Counted from the first letter of the stretch, positions 52,255 to 59,014 are shown. The stretch is 64,000 nucleotides of DNA from Candidatus Hydrothermarchaeum profundi (GCA_002011125.2 MTMF02000008.1:62001-126000); one strand, 5' to 3'. Notes: generated by a model not told the origin, from the letters alone. A program made the numbers and translations.

Positions 52255-52516
52255 AGGCGCCTTGCAGCTTAATTTCTTCTATTATCTTCTCGGCAAGGTT
52301 TCCAAGTCCCTGTTCTGTAAGCATCTTCTTTATCTTCCATATGGGCAAGGGCAACATAGAGAAGATCTCAACCACCTTCATGCTAACAAATTCCCGTAGC
52401 TCCCAGGATCCAACTACCTCAATGTATGCATGGACCCCGTCTCCCTCCATATCATATATATCTACACTATATACTAGATCTGAATCGCAAACCGGGCAAC
52501 TTGCCTCAAGAAACAT
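52223..52516 (-). CDS. Small protein with an N-terminal zinc-type knuckle
   Basis: 97 residues. Begins FLEASCPVCDSDLVY (CxxC), with no second CxxC pair, so metal binding would need a partner or a dimer. The rest (EIFSMLPLPIWKIKKMLTEQGL) is helical and amphipathic. It overlaps the RHH gene by 11 bases and the lipoprotein gene by 32, so it is in one operon with them. Confidence 0.6.
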   Translation of the reverse strand: MFLEASCPVCDSDLVYSVDIYDMEGDGVHAYIEVVGSWELREFVSMKVVEIFSMLPLPIWKIKKMLTEQGLGNLAEKIIEEIKLQGAYESKGMLLST

Positions 52517-52775
52517 CCTTTCCTTCCTCCAAACCCTCTAACACCTTCTTCCTTAACTCTGGATCCTCCTTCAAGATTCTAATCAACCTATCCGCTCTTC
52601 GATCATGCTCGAAACGTTCTTTTTCCAATTGTTCTTTCAGTCTCCAAATCGCCATCCTCACTATATCACTTATATTTCCGTATTCCCCCTTTTCCTCAAG
52701 GTCTTTTAGCCATTTGTAAAAGAATGGTTGAACCCTTACATGAAGGGTGTATACTTTCTTTCTTTCGTCTACCAT
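52506..52775 (-). CDS. Ribbon-helix-helix-like regulator
   Basis: 89 residues. The first strand VYTLHVRVQPFFYKWLKDLEEKGEYGNISDIVRMAIWRL reads as an RHH domain (strand, helix, turn with N-x-S, helix), followed by a charged helical tail (LEKERFEHDRRADRLIRIL). RHH dimers bind operators. It is the first gene of the minus-strand trio and is divergent from a second RHH gene at 52894; the intergenic repeats are probable operators for one or both. Confidence 0.72.
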   Translation of the reverse strand: MVDERKKVYTLHVRVQPFFYKWLKDLEEKGEYGNISDIVRMAIWRLKEQLEKERFEHDRRADRLIRILKEDPELRKKVLEGLEEGKDVS

Positions 52776-52798
52776 ACAATCACCTATGTATTATTATA

Positions 52799-52848
52799 GC
52801 ATTACATATAAAAATATGCATTTAAATGGCATTTAAAAGGCGTTACAA
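52799..52848. promoter_or_regulatory. Operator-like repeat array between the two RHH genes
   Basis: Four related boxes: GCATTACAT (52799-52807), GCATTTAAA (52818-52826), GCATTTAAA (52829-52837) and GCGTTACAA (52840-52848). The last three are spaced by exactly 11 bases, close to one helical turn, so RHH dimers could line one face of the DNA. The array overlaps the likely TATA elements (CATTTAAA) of the divergent genes, which suggests repression by occlusion. GCATT also recurs near 52873. Confidence 0.55.
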
Positions 52849-52893
52849 AATTCTTTTATCATGTGATTATAATGCATTCTTATGGTGATACAA

Positions 52894-53055
52894 ATGGAAA
52901 ACAACAACGTTAGTATGACCATAAGGCTTCCTAAACTACTTAAAGAAAACATGGAAGCCCTCGTAAGGGAGGGGAAATATCAAAGCAAGGGCGACCTAAT
53001 ACGTACAGCTGTTCGAAAAATAATTGAGCAAGAAAAGGAGGGGGAGGTGGCTTAG
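52894..53055 (+). CDS. Ribbon-helix-helix regulator (53 residues)
   Basis: Starts ATG at 52894 and ends TAG at 53055. NVSMTIRLPKLLKENMEALV is the classic RHH strand followed by the first helix, then the turn YQSKGDLI and the second helix RTAVRKIIEQ. This is the CopG/ParD-like fold. It precedes and overlaps the integrase coding region, an arrangement that could link its operator binding to integrase expression. It is shorter than most gene callers accept. Confidence 0.78.
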   Translation: MENNNVSMTIRLPKLLKENMEALVREGKYQSKGDLIRTAVRKIIEQEKEGEVA

Positions 53056-53056
53056 G

Positions 53057-54337
53057 GTGGACCCACGAGAAGTAGGCAAGATAACAAGAGAAGAGGTAGA
53101 AGAATACCGGAAGCTCTGCGAGAAGGACCCGGTATGGAAACAATACCTCGAGTTCAAGCGGAGCAACCGAGTCCAGGACAGGCGTATACTCTCATTCCTA
53201 ATATTCCTGACCAAGGTCGAAGGCCGTGAAGCAAATCCCATAACACCAACGGAGCTTAGAGACAGACGCCTATCTGAGATCAAAAAAGGATCAGCGAAAA
53301 GCAAGGTCAAACACGACATACTAGCATTCCTAGACTACCTAAGACATACATGCAAGGACTGCGGATACTGGATAGAAGGAGACCCACTAGCCCCGGAAAA
53401 CATGCCGACCATGGCATGCCCAAGATGCGGGGGAACAAACCTATCGGCAAATACTAGGAACGCCATAGCCCAGGGGGTAAGAGGATTCTTCAGAGCAACA
53501 ATAGACATGGAAGGAGCCAGCCCATTCAGGAAAGGCGAAAACTTCCCAGAATACGGATGGAACAAGGAGAAGAAGATCGTGATAACGCAGGAGCTATACG
53601 GAGACATGCTAGCGGTTGCCAACGATATCCAGAGGGTGATCCTTGTCCTGCTAAGGCAGACCGGTATGAGCAGCGACATACTCTACATCAAGGTTACAAA
53701 CGAGCTAATGAACCAGCTTAACCAGGAGCCTCTCCCAGAGGTCGTTGTCTTCCCATGGAAAAGAACCAAGGTCATGGGGAAAGACTCACACCCAAGGTAT
53801 GCGGCTATCTGCGGTGACGGTGTAAGAATCATCAAGAGCTGGATAGAATACAAGAACTTGAAGCCTGGAGACTACCTTATCCCCGGGAGAAACGGGAAGC
53901 CCATGACCAAAGTGCAGCTGAGGGTAAACTTTAACGCCGTGGTCAAGAAAGCGGGGATCAAGACAAACGGTGAAAGACTCACGCCTCACGTGATGCGTGC
54001 AGCAGCCTTCACAGACCTTGTCTGGGCGAAGGATCATGACTTCGCCAAGTATGTTACCGGTAAGAACGTGGGAATCGAGATCATAACATACTACAATGGC
54101 CACCTAGACGACATCAAGGCCTTCTATCGTAAGGTCATCCCCCGGATGAATCCCCTGGAGCAGGTGCGCATAGAAAACAAGACTCTCAAAGACCGCCTGG
54201 ACAGCCTCGAGGCTGAGAACAAGGAGCTCAAGTCAACGCTTCAGGCAATCCTTCAATCCATGCATGAGCTAAGAACAGAGCTAGCAGCGATTAAGGGCAT
54301 GGACAAGGGCCAGCTTTTAAAGGAAGCAATACTATAG
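53057..54337 (+). CDS. Tyrosine recombinase (integrase) with zinc-ribbon insertion
   Basis: 426 residues from GTG 53057 (site GGAGG upstream, 8 bases away); an in-frame TTG at 53024 lies inside the RHH gene and is less likely. N-terminal core-binding helices end at a four-Cys knuckle (Cys99, Cys102, Cys121, Cys124 in CKDCGY ... ACPRCGG). The catalytic domain shows Arg200 (LLRQTGM), HVMRAAAF with His311 and Arg314, and a probable Tyr in IITYYNGH. A coiled coil of about 50 residues ends the protein. The gene is intact, not split as in SSV-type integration. Confidence 0.87.
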   Translation: MDPREVGKITREEVEEYRKLCEKDPVWKQYLEFKRSNRVQDRRILSFLIFLTKVEGREANPITPTELRDRRLSEIKKGSAKSKVKHDILAFLDYLRHTCKDCGYWIEGDPLAPENMPTMACPRCGGTNLSANTRNAIAQGVRGFFRATIDMEGASPFRKGENFPEYGWNKEKKIVITQELYGDMLAVANDIQRVILVLLRQTGMSSDILYIKVTNELMNQLNQEPLPEVVVFPWKRTKVMGKDSHPRYAAICGDGVRIIKSWIEYKNLKPGDYLIPGRNGKPMTKVQLRVNFNAVVKKAGIKTNGERLTPHVMRAAAFTDLVWAKDHDFAKYVTGKNVGIEIITYYNGHLDDIKAFYRKVIPRMNPLEQVRIENKTLKDRLDSLEAENKELKSTLQAILQSMHELRTELAAIKGMDKGQLLKEAIL

Positions 54338-54352
54338 AGGGGGTTCTAGGTC

Positions 54353-54535
54353 TTGGTAAAGGTTAGGATCTCCTATAGCGCCAGGCTAGAGGGGGAAGGG
54401 GAGGCGACTACCACAGTTGACCTATATGCTGACATGCCGGTGGAGGATTATGCGTTGCACAGGCTGCTTTGCAAGTATGCCCTTGGGCTGCTTGAGCAGC
54501 AAGTAAAGATCTACAAGGGGGGTGGCAAAAGTTGA
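54353..54535 (+). CDS. 60-residue small protein, unrecognised
   Basis: Starts at TTG 54353, 15 bases after the integrase stop. Reads VKVRISYSARLEGEGEATTTVDLYADM, a beta-like half, then a helical half ALHRLLCKYALGLLEQQVKIY. Gly-rich purine stretches GGGGGTGG at its 3' end form the ribosome binding site of the next gene. Its stop overlaps the next TTG start (TTGA). Confidence 0.6.
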   Translation: MVKVRISYSARLEGEGEATTTVDLYADMPVEDYALHRLLCKYALGLLEQQVKIYKGGGKS

Positions 54536-55008
54536 ATGGAACGTTTAAGCCAACCCTTGATCGTTCTAGCGTTGATCGGTTTATTGATAATATCAGAAAG
54601 ATCGGTGGAGATGATAAGAGCCTACAAAGGGCGCTAGAATGGTTTAACGATCACTTCGAAGAATTCAGGCTTGGAGAGGACCCGGAAAAGGAGGAGCTAA
54701 AGAAGAAAATAGAAAGGCTCGAAGCGGAGCTTGACAGGGAAAGAGAAAGGCTTGAAAGCCTTCGCAACGCCGACCCAAAGGTACTAGTTAAAGAGAAAGA
54801 ATGGGATGTTAAGAGAGACATAGAGAGAGACAAGATAGAGATAAAAAAACTAGAGCTAGAGCTGAAAAAAGAGCTTGCTAGTTCTAAGAATGCTGTTGAG
54901 ATCTTCAAGCTGCTTTTGAAGACCGGGAAGATCAACCCGGAGATAACAGACGCAATCAACCACAAGATCCGTAAAGAGTTGAAGCTCGACGCATTGGAGG
55001 AGGGATGA
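54532..55008 (+). CDS. Coiled-coil protein
   Basis: 158 residues from TTG, coupled to the previous stop. N-terminal FKPTLDRSSVDRFIDNIRK, then a long charged heptad-like stretch (about 60-125, EELKKKIERLEAELDRERERLESL) and a short helical C-terminus (FKLLLKTGKINPEITDAINHKIRKEL). Such proteins serve as scaffolds or DNA-binding accessory factors in mobile elements; nothing specific is recognisable. Confidence 0.68.
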   Translation: MNGTFKPTLDRSSVDRFIDNIRKIGGDDKSLQRALEWFNDHFEEFRLGEDPEKEELKKKIERLEAELDRERERLESLRNADPKVLVKEKEWDVKRDIERDKIEIKKLELELKKELASSKNAVEIFKLLLKTGKINPEITDAINHKIRKELKLDALEEG

Positions 55009-55011
55009 AGC

Positions 55012-55164
55012 ATTTGCTGTATTAGATGCAGGCAATTCGATGTATGCCCCTATAGGCCCTTCTGTTGTTCAATCTGTGGTGACTACTATCCATGCAGGCA
55101 TCACATGCAACGGCCAGCCTCGATAGAGCAGAAGATTATCCCAGAGTTCCTAGAGGAGGCGTGA
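55012..55164 (+). CDS. Cys-rich miniprotein with no canonical start codon (candidate)
   Basis: An open frame follows in phase behind the TGA (55006-55008) of the coiled-coil gene and runs to TGA at 55162-55164. It encodes about 51 residues, with eight Cys in ICCIRC, VCPYRPFCCSIC and PCRHHM. The Cys spacing and two His argue strongly for a metal-binding protein. The only available starts are ATT (55012) or a readthrough of the TGA; an ATG at 55005 is out of phase and stops after six codons. The ribosome site GGAGGAGGG precedes. Confidence 0.45.
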   Translation: MCCIRCRQFDVCPYRPFCCSICGDYYPCRHHMQRPASIEQKIIPEFLEEA

Positions 55165-55178
55165 GGTGGTGGAAAGCG

Positions 55179-55352
55179 ATGGTTCTTAGGCCACGAACCA
55201 TTCTGCTTATCGGGCTTTTCTACTACTTGCTAGGGATGGCGGGGCTTTACGTCTGGCCGCCCCTACTAGGCCTACATATTACTGTTATGGCTGCGGGCAT
55301 GGGCATGATGCTCCTCGCAGTAATAACCACGCTGAAGAAAAAAACGAGATAG
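55179..55352 (+). CDS. Two-helix membrane protein
   Basis: 57 residues from ATG 55179, preceded by GAGGTGG about 9 bases upstream; GTG 55161, overlapping the previous stop, is another possible start. Two transmembrane segments (about 8-25 and 33-52) separated by a short WPPLLGLH loop and ending in a basic KKKTR tail. No family recognised. Small two-helix proteins recur throughout this element. Confidence 0.6.
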   Translation: MVLRPRTILLIGLFYYLLGMAGLYVWPPLLGLHITVMAAGMGMMLLAVITTLKKKTR

Positions 55353-55367
55353 AGGGAGGAATCAAGA

Positions 55368-55484
55368 GTGACGGATGATGCCCAGGTCTGGATTGCGATG
55401 CTGGCCCTTTATTGGCTACTACTCATGCAAGAACTCGAAATAAGAAGACTCAAAAAGAGCATACAGGGAGGCGGAGAGGGATGA
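55368..55484 (+). CDS. 38-residue single-helix protein
   Basis: GTG start 8 bases after GGGAGGA. Sequence begins MTDDAQVWIAMLALYWLLLM, one membrane-like helix, followed by a charged tail RRLKKSIQGGGEG. The TGA overlaps the ATG of the next gene (ATGA at 55481-55484), showing translational coupling. Confidence 0.6.
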   Translation: MTDDAQVWIAMLALYWLLLMQELEIRRLKKSIQGGGEG

Positions 55485-55705
55485 GCTATTCCAATGGCAG
55501 TAAAGAGGCTAGAGAGTGGTGGACCCCAGAGAAGAAGGCCACAATTATAGTCCTAGCGGGGGCCCTACTTTCCAGCGCAGGAGTCATAATGGTTGACTCC
55601 AGCAACTTGGCTGTGCAGGTCTTAGGTGTCTTTGCCTTCGTAGCGGGGTTGAATCTTGTGATAGGACAAGTCTACCATGGATACGCCAGGGGGTGTAGGG
55701 GATGA
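55481..55705 (+). CDS. Two-helix membrane protein
   Basis: 74 residues from the ATG overlapping the previous stop. Polar head (SYSNGSKEAREWWTPEKK), two hydrophobic segments (about 20-38 and 42-62) and a Gly-Arg-rich tail ending CRG. No family recognised. The stop overlaps the start of the gene at 55702 by 4 bases. Confidence 0.62.
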   Translation: MSYSNGSKEAREWWTPEKKATIIVLAGALLSSAGVIMVDSSNLAVQVLGVFAFVAGLNLVIGQVYHGYARGCRG

Positions 55706-55914
55706 GGGACACAGCCATTCATTGCTTATTTATCGCTGCTTTCCTCCTGATAGCATTCCTAGGAGTAAGGGGCTTTAACCAAGAGCTCGGACGGAGCCCT
55801 GAGGAGGCCCTAGCCTACGGGCTACTCGCATTCGCAAGCATACTCGGAGTAGGCATCACTGTGACCTGCCTGGCCATCCAATACCTATACCGCGCCGAGG
55901 AAAAGGAGGGATAG
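55702..55914 (+). CDS. Two-helix membrane protein
   Basis: 70 residues. Two hydrophobic helices (about 6-22 and 40-62) with an acidic-polar loop QELGRSPEEALAYG between them and a charged tail RAEEKEG. Coupled to both neighbours. Function unknown; the topology resembles many archaeal-virus membrane proteins. Confidence 0.62.
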   Translation: MRDTAIHCLFIAAFLLIAFLGVRGFNQELGRSPEEALAYGLLAFASILGVGITVTCLAIQYLYRAEEKEG

Positions 55915-55918
55915 AGAG

Positions 55919-56059
55919 GTGAGCAGACGGCCACTGTGCGAGGGATGCCGGCGGGAGAAAAACCCCCGAGGAGACTTCTACTGCCCCCGGCTCAACAGCA
56001 TCATAGACCGCGGGCAATGCCTACGAGCCCGAAAACCAAGAAAGGAGGCAATGGGATGA
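55919..56059 (+). CDS. 46-residue Cys-rich protein
   Basis: GTG start at 55919 (GAGAGGTG context). Reads MSRRPLCEGCRREKNPRGDF, then YCPRLNSIIDRGQCL and a basic tail. The CxxC plus two further Cys are consistent with a zinc-binding knuckle. Stop overlaps the ATG of the next gene (ATGA at 56056-56059). Confidence 0.6.
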   Translation: MSRRPLCEGCRREKNPRGDFYCPRLNSIIDRGQCLRARKPRKEAMG

Positions 56060-56280
56060 AGCAGGTGATACGGAATAAGGCTTGTAGGTTTAGGTATGAG
56101 GAAAAGAGAACAAGGTATAACCGGTTTTTAGGAGACGATACGAGTCATGTTGTGCCTGAGAGGGGCTACCGTTGCAAACTAAGAGACAGGGTAAAACACG
56201 GGCTGAAATGCGACTACCCCACGCTAACGGATAAGGAATGCCCACGAGCCAACAAGGGTGGTGGAAGTGGGGTTCATTGA
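56056..56280 (+). CDS. Basic Cys-containing protein
   Basis: 74 residues from the ATG overlapping the previous stop. MKQVIRNKACRFRYEEKRTRYNRF at the start, CKLRDRVKHGLKCDYPTLTDKECPR in the middle, and a Gly-rich end. Four Cys and a high Arg/Lys content point to a small zinc or nucleic-acid-binding protein. Not recognised. Confidence 0.6.
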   Translation: MKQVIRNKACRFRYEEKRTRYNRFLGDDTSHVVPERGYRCKLRDRVKHGLKCDYPTLTDKECPRANKGGGSGVH

Positions 56281-56572
56281 AGATTTTCTCTACCTACGTG
56301 TAGAGCTTGTTAAGCTCCAGATATTAATGCTTACAGTATACTTCATTTTCACCGTCCTCATAGCATTTGTCATTAACTTCCTGAAGATCTCTGTCCCCTT
56401 CATCTTCTACAGGATAGACCCGGAGTTTCTAGAGAAGATATTCGTATTCGAGAAAAAGGACCTCAGAAAAGTCGAATGGATCTTCTATGCAATACTCATT
56501 ATCTCCGTCTCCATCCTCGGGATCCTACTCGGGGCTCTGATAAACCTCCATAAAATAATGGGGGGATCATAA
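56267..56572 (+). CDS. Two- to three-helix membrane protein
   Basis: 101 residues from the GTG after GGTGGTGG (an earlier in-frame GTG at 56258 is possible). Hydrophobic segments around 14-40 and 78-100, with a charged loop RIDPEFLEKIFVFEKKDLRKVEW. No family recognised. Overlaps the previous stop and lies two bases before the next gene. Confidence 0.62.
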   Translation: MGFIEDFLYLRVELVKLQILMLTVYFIFTVLIAFVINFLKISVPFIFYRIDPEFLEKIFVFEKKDLRKVEWIFYAILIISVSILGILLGALINLHKIMGGS

Positions 56573-56574
56573 GG

Positions 56575-56760
56575 ATGGAGGATTTCCATGTATACAAGGT
56601 CGAGAGGACATATAGGGCAAAGTGCCCTAAGTGCCTCTTCGAGAATACGAAGAAGTTCTATGAGACAGATCTTGGAGAAGAATTCCTGAGCATCTGCTTC
56701 GGCTGCGGGTCACTGCTCAAGTTCAAGAAGGTCTCAAGCGTGGTGGAATATCATGGCTAG
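56575..56760 (+). CDS. Zinc-ribbon miniprotein
   Basis: 61 residues. CPKC near 17-20 and CFGCG near 41-45 make a standard four-Cys zinc ribbon with a central acidic loop. It fits the many small zinc ribbons of archaeal mobile elements, usually thought to bind nucleic acids or proteins. Overlaps the next start by 8 bases. Confidence 0.68.
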   Translation: MEDFHVYKVERTYRAKCPKCLFENTKKFYETDLGEEFLSICFGCGSLLKFKKVSSVVEYHG

Positions 56761-56959
56761 GAAACCTAGGGAGAAAGCCTTCATTTTCCGCCGCTGGTTT
56801 CACCTCCTCCTAACCCTCTTTGTGAATAGGCTCCCTAGGCCTAAATGCCCTGATATTCTAAGAAAAGAAGTGAGCTATGAGTTCATGGAGAAGGTGGTGA
56901 TATCATGGAGCCTTCTAACCCTTCTCCTAGCCTTTATATTTGAATATATATGGGGGTGA
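56753..56959 (+). CDS. Basic membrane-associated small protein
   Basis: 68 residues. Basic head (ARKPREKAFIFRRW), a hydrophobic patch (HLLLTLFVNRL), a conserved-looking CPDIL segment, and a C-terminal helix (ISWSLLTLLLAFIFEYIW). The topology suggests one membrane helix. Not recognised. Confidence 0.58.
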   Translation: MARKPREKAFIFRRWFHLLLTLFVNRLPRPKCPDILRKEVSYEFMEKVVISWSLLTLLLAFIFEYIWG

Positions 56960-56965
56960 TATGTC

Positions 56966-57172
56966 TTGGCCTTGACTCTAAGGTTTTTCTGCAAAATAAA
57001 AGTCGTATATACAAGGGATGGGAGGCCCAGGCTACTCTGCAACCAGATGGGGGCCTGCCGTAAGACAAGCTCAAAGTACGTTCTAACGAAGAGCTGCTTC
57101 AACCAGGGGCCATACAGGGATGAAGAAGAGGCCCAGCGCCTAGTATTACCCGGGGTGGTGAATGGGAGTTGA
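56966..57172 (+). CDS. Cys-containing small protein
   Basis: 68 residues from TTG. ALTLRFFCKIKVVYTRDGRPRLLCNQMGACRKT and SCFNQGPY, five Cys in all, in a soluble basic protein. The GGGGGTGAT upstream can act as ribosome site. Its TGA overlaps the next gene's TTG (TTGA), the second of three such overlaps in the element. Confidence 0.58.
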   Translation: MALTLRFFCKIKVVYTRDGRPRLLCNQMGACRKTSSKYVLTKSCFNQGPYRDEEEAQRLVLPGVVNGS

Positions 57173-57840
57173 ATCGCACTAAGATCGAGTGGACAGACTA
57201 CACCTGGAATCCTGTCACAGGATGTCTTCATGGTTGCAACTACTGCTACGCAAGGAGGTTAGCGGAAGGAAGGCTAAAGCACCGGTACTCGGATGGATTC
57301 TTACCTACCCTCTGGTTGGAGCGTCTCAGAGATCCTTATCAGGTAAAGAAGCCTTCTAAGATCTTCGTATGCAGCATGGGCGACCTTTTCGGAAAATGGG
57401 TCCCCGGTATCTGGATACAAGCTATTCTACATGTAGCACATAAGAACCCGCAGCATACGTTCCAATTCCTCACTAAAAACCCGGAGCGATACAAGGAGTT
57501 CGAAAAAGACTTCAGCAGTAATTGCTGGCTGGGAACAACAATTGAAGGCGGGCAATGGACCCGCTGGGATGATCTTCTTTGCGTGGATGCAAGTGTCAGG
57601 TTTGTTAGCATGGAACCCCTGCTTAGCTTCGATTTCGATGATTTCCAGTACATATGTGAGACAGGGGTAGACTGGGTTATCGTGGGTGCACAGACCAACC
57701 CCTATAGACAGCCTAAGAAGGAGTGGATAAAGGACATCATCTACTTGGCCAAGATGTATGGGATCCCCTTGTTTCTGAAAAACAATCTAAACTACAAGCC
57801 CGGGATCCAGGAGTTTCCCCAGATGGGGGTAAAGCGATGA
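57169..57840 (+). CDS. DUF5131-like radical-SAM protein (phage Gp37/Gp68 type)
   Basis: 223 residues from TTG, coupled to the previous stop. The head TKIEWTDYTWNPVTGCLHGCNYCYARRLAEG holds a CxxxCxxC radical SAM motif; FVCSMGDLFGKWVPG, QFLTKNPERY, LGTTIEGGQWTRWDD and SMEPLLSFD are the typical later motifs of this phage-associated family. It is carried by many phages and prophages; its substrate is uncertain. It ends 3 bases into the MazG-like gene start. Confidence 0.85.
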   Translation: MNRTKIEWTDYTWNPVTGCLHGCNYCYARRLAEGRLKHRYSDGFLPTLWLERLRDPYQVKKPSKIFVCSMGDLFGKWVPGIWIQAILHVAHKNPQHTFQFLTKNPERYKEFEKDFSSNCWLGTTIEGGQWTRWDDLLCVDASVRFVSMEPLLSFDFDDFQYICETGVDWVIVGAQTNPYRQPKKEWIKDIIYLAKMYGIPLFLKNNLNYKPGIQEFPQMGVKR

Positions 57841-58109
57841 ATCGCCAAGATATCTATGAAGAGGCCCTCTTGAAATGGGGGGCGGAGTCACAGATATACA
57901 TGTTGATCGAGGAAATGGCGGAGCTCACGAAGGCGGTCTGTAAGTACTACCGTGGCAAGAGGACCCAGGATGACGTGCTTGAAGAGATGGTAGACGTGGA
58001 AATCATGATCGAGCAGATGAAGATAATCTTCGACTACAACGGAAGATTCAACGAGTTGAAGAAAAAGAAGCTCAAGAGGCTTCACAACATGCTGCTTGGG
58101 AGGGAATAG
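57837..58109 (+). CDS. MazG-like NTP pyrophosphohydrolase
   Basis: 90 residues from the ATG overlapping the previous stop. Helical, with the paired acidic motif LIEEMAELTKAVCKYYRG and DVLEEMVDVEIMIEQM (ExxE and ExxD metal ligands) of the all-alpha MazG/dUTPase-like family. Such enzymes cleanse the nucleotide pool or adjust nucleotide signals during virus growth. Adjacent to the DUF5131-like gene and coupled to the next. Confidence 0.78.
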   Translation: MNRQDIYEEALLKWGAESQIYMLIEEMAELTKAVCKYYRGKRTQDDVLEEMVDVEIMIEQMKIIFDYNGRFNELKKKKLKRLHNMLLGRE

Positions 58110-58370
58110 ATGATACGTAAGGTCGTTGGAGATCTTATTTTCGCCGTCGTCTGTGTGATGGTGCTTTATGGCTTCTTTTGGGTTTACTTCAAGATAGACG
58201 ACTATCTCTGCGGGGAATACTATACGAGCTGCACAATAGCTTATCCGGACACACTCCTATGTCCTTGGGCGCCGATAGCCATAATGATGCTGCTAAGCTT
58301 GCTCCTAGTTGTAGCCTTCATAAGAGTTGGAAGGAGGTTGGATAATGGAGATCTCCAAGGAAGTTGTTGA
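58110..58370 (+). CDS. Two-helix membrane protein
   Basis: 86 residues. Helices at about 5-27 and 55-72 flank an outer loop with Cys residues (LCGEYYTSCTIAYPDTLLC). The tail overlaps the start of the next gene by 26 bases. Three loop Cys could be disulfide-linked outside the cell. Not recognised. Confidence 0.6.
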   Translation: MIRKVVGDLIFAVVCVMVLYGFFWVYFKIDDYLCGEYYTSCTIAYPDTLLCPWAPIAIMMLLSLLLVVAFIRVGRRLDNGDLQGSC

Positions 58371-58557
58371 CACGATTGCTAACTCGATAGAAAGCCTGGA
58401 ATGCGAGAAATGCGCTCTCCGTAACTCTTGGATGGAGGCGCAGGCTGTCAAGGAGCTAAAGAAGGAGGTCACCAGGCTTAAGAAAGAGATAAAGAAGATG
58501 AAGCGCAGGAACAGGTATCTCATTAAAAAGCTCAATCAGATGGGGGTAGTGGATTGA
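58345..58557 (+). CDS. Coiled-coil small protein
   Basis: 70 residues from ATG 58345, with AAGGAGG seven bases upstream. Short head with CEKC, then a basic coiled coil (LKKEVTRLKKEIKKMKRRNRYLIKKLNQMG). DNA-binding or structural. Its stop overlaps the following TTG start (TTGA), the third such overlap. Confidence 0.65.
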   Translation: MEISKEVVDTIANSIESLECEKCALRNSWMEAQAVKELKKEVTRLKKEIKKMKRRNRYLIKKLNQMGVVD

Positions 58558-58730
58558 GGAAATCTTCAAGACGAAAAAAAGGAGGTAGAGCGCCGATTTC
58601 GGCTAAGAAGCTTATCGAGATAGTCAGATATTATCGTATGGGCTACGGCTTCCACTCGACCGCCCGTAAGGCGGGTGTCTCGCCAAGCACTGTTAAGCGC
58701 TACATCCGGGAGCTCAAAGACCTCCTCTAA
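58554..58730 (+). CDS. Small helix-turn-helix protein
   Basis: 58 residues from TTG. A basic head KSSRRKKGG, then KLIEIVRYYRMGYGFHSTARKAGVSPSTVKRYIREL, a good homeodomain-like HTH (transposase/resolvase-type). Likely a transcription regulator of the element. It ends four bases into the convergent gene at 58727. Confidence 0.72.
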   Translation: MRKSSRRKKGGRAPISAKKLIEIVRYYRMGYGFHSTARKAGVSPSTVKRYIRELKDLL

Positions 58731-59014
58731 TATGTCTTTAGCAGATAGCCAAGTATAACGCCAATAATAACCCCTATTACACCCAAGAGCCCTGATAAAA
58801 ACAAGTTTATCCTCTGTTCCCTCTTTCTATCCTTCTCTCTTTCCATTAATCCTAGATAAGGAGAATTATGATCCTCTTTAACATCGCTATAACCTTTGAA
58901 ATTAGGGCACCTTGGGGTGTCATCCCAGACCCTCATGTCATGCCTATAACACCAATAGTAGTCTGAAAAGGGAACAAAATATATGCAGTACTTACAATGA
59001 TCCTTTTTTCCCAT
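58727..59014 (-). CDS. Cys-rich protein with C-terminal membrane helix
   Basis: 95 residues from ATG 59014 (GGAGG about 13 bases upstream). Zinc-type motif CKYCIYF ... YYWCYRHDMRVWDDTPRCPNF, then a charged linker and a C-terminal transmembrane helix (LFLSGLLGVIGVIIGVILGYLL). Opposite orientation and more AT-rich than flanking genes, so it looks like cargo. Not recognised. Confidence 0.65.
   Translation of the reverse strand: MGKKDHCKYCIYFVPFSDYYWCYRHDMRVWDDTPRCPNFKGYSDVKEDHNSPYLGLMEREKDRKREQRINLFLSGLLGVIGVIIGVILGYLLKTY

Noticed and set aside
53024-53057. TTG at 53024 as the integrase start
   Set aside because: It lies inside the RHH gene and adds eleven basic residues; GTG at 53057 has a better-placed GGAGG site.
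54651-55013. Long Ser/Leu-rich frame on the minus strand
   Set aside because: Reverse shadow of the Lys/Glu-rich coiled-coil gene at 54532-55008.
55005-55025. ATG at 55005 as start for the Cys-rich mini-gene
   Set aside because: Out of phase with the Cys-rich frame and stopped after six codons.
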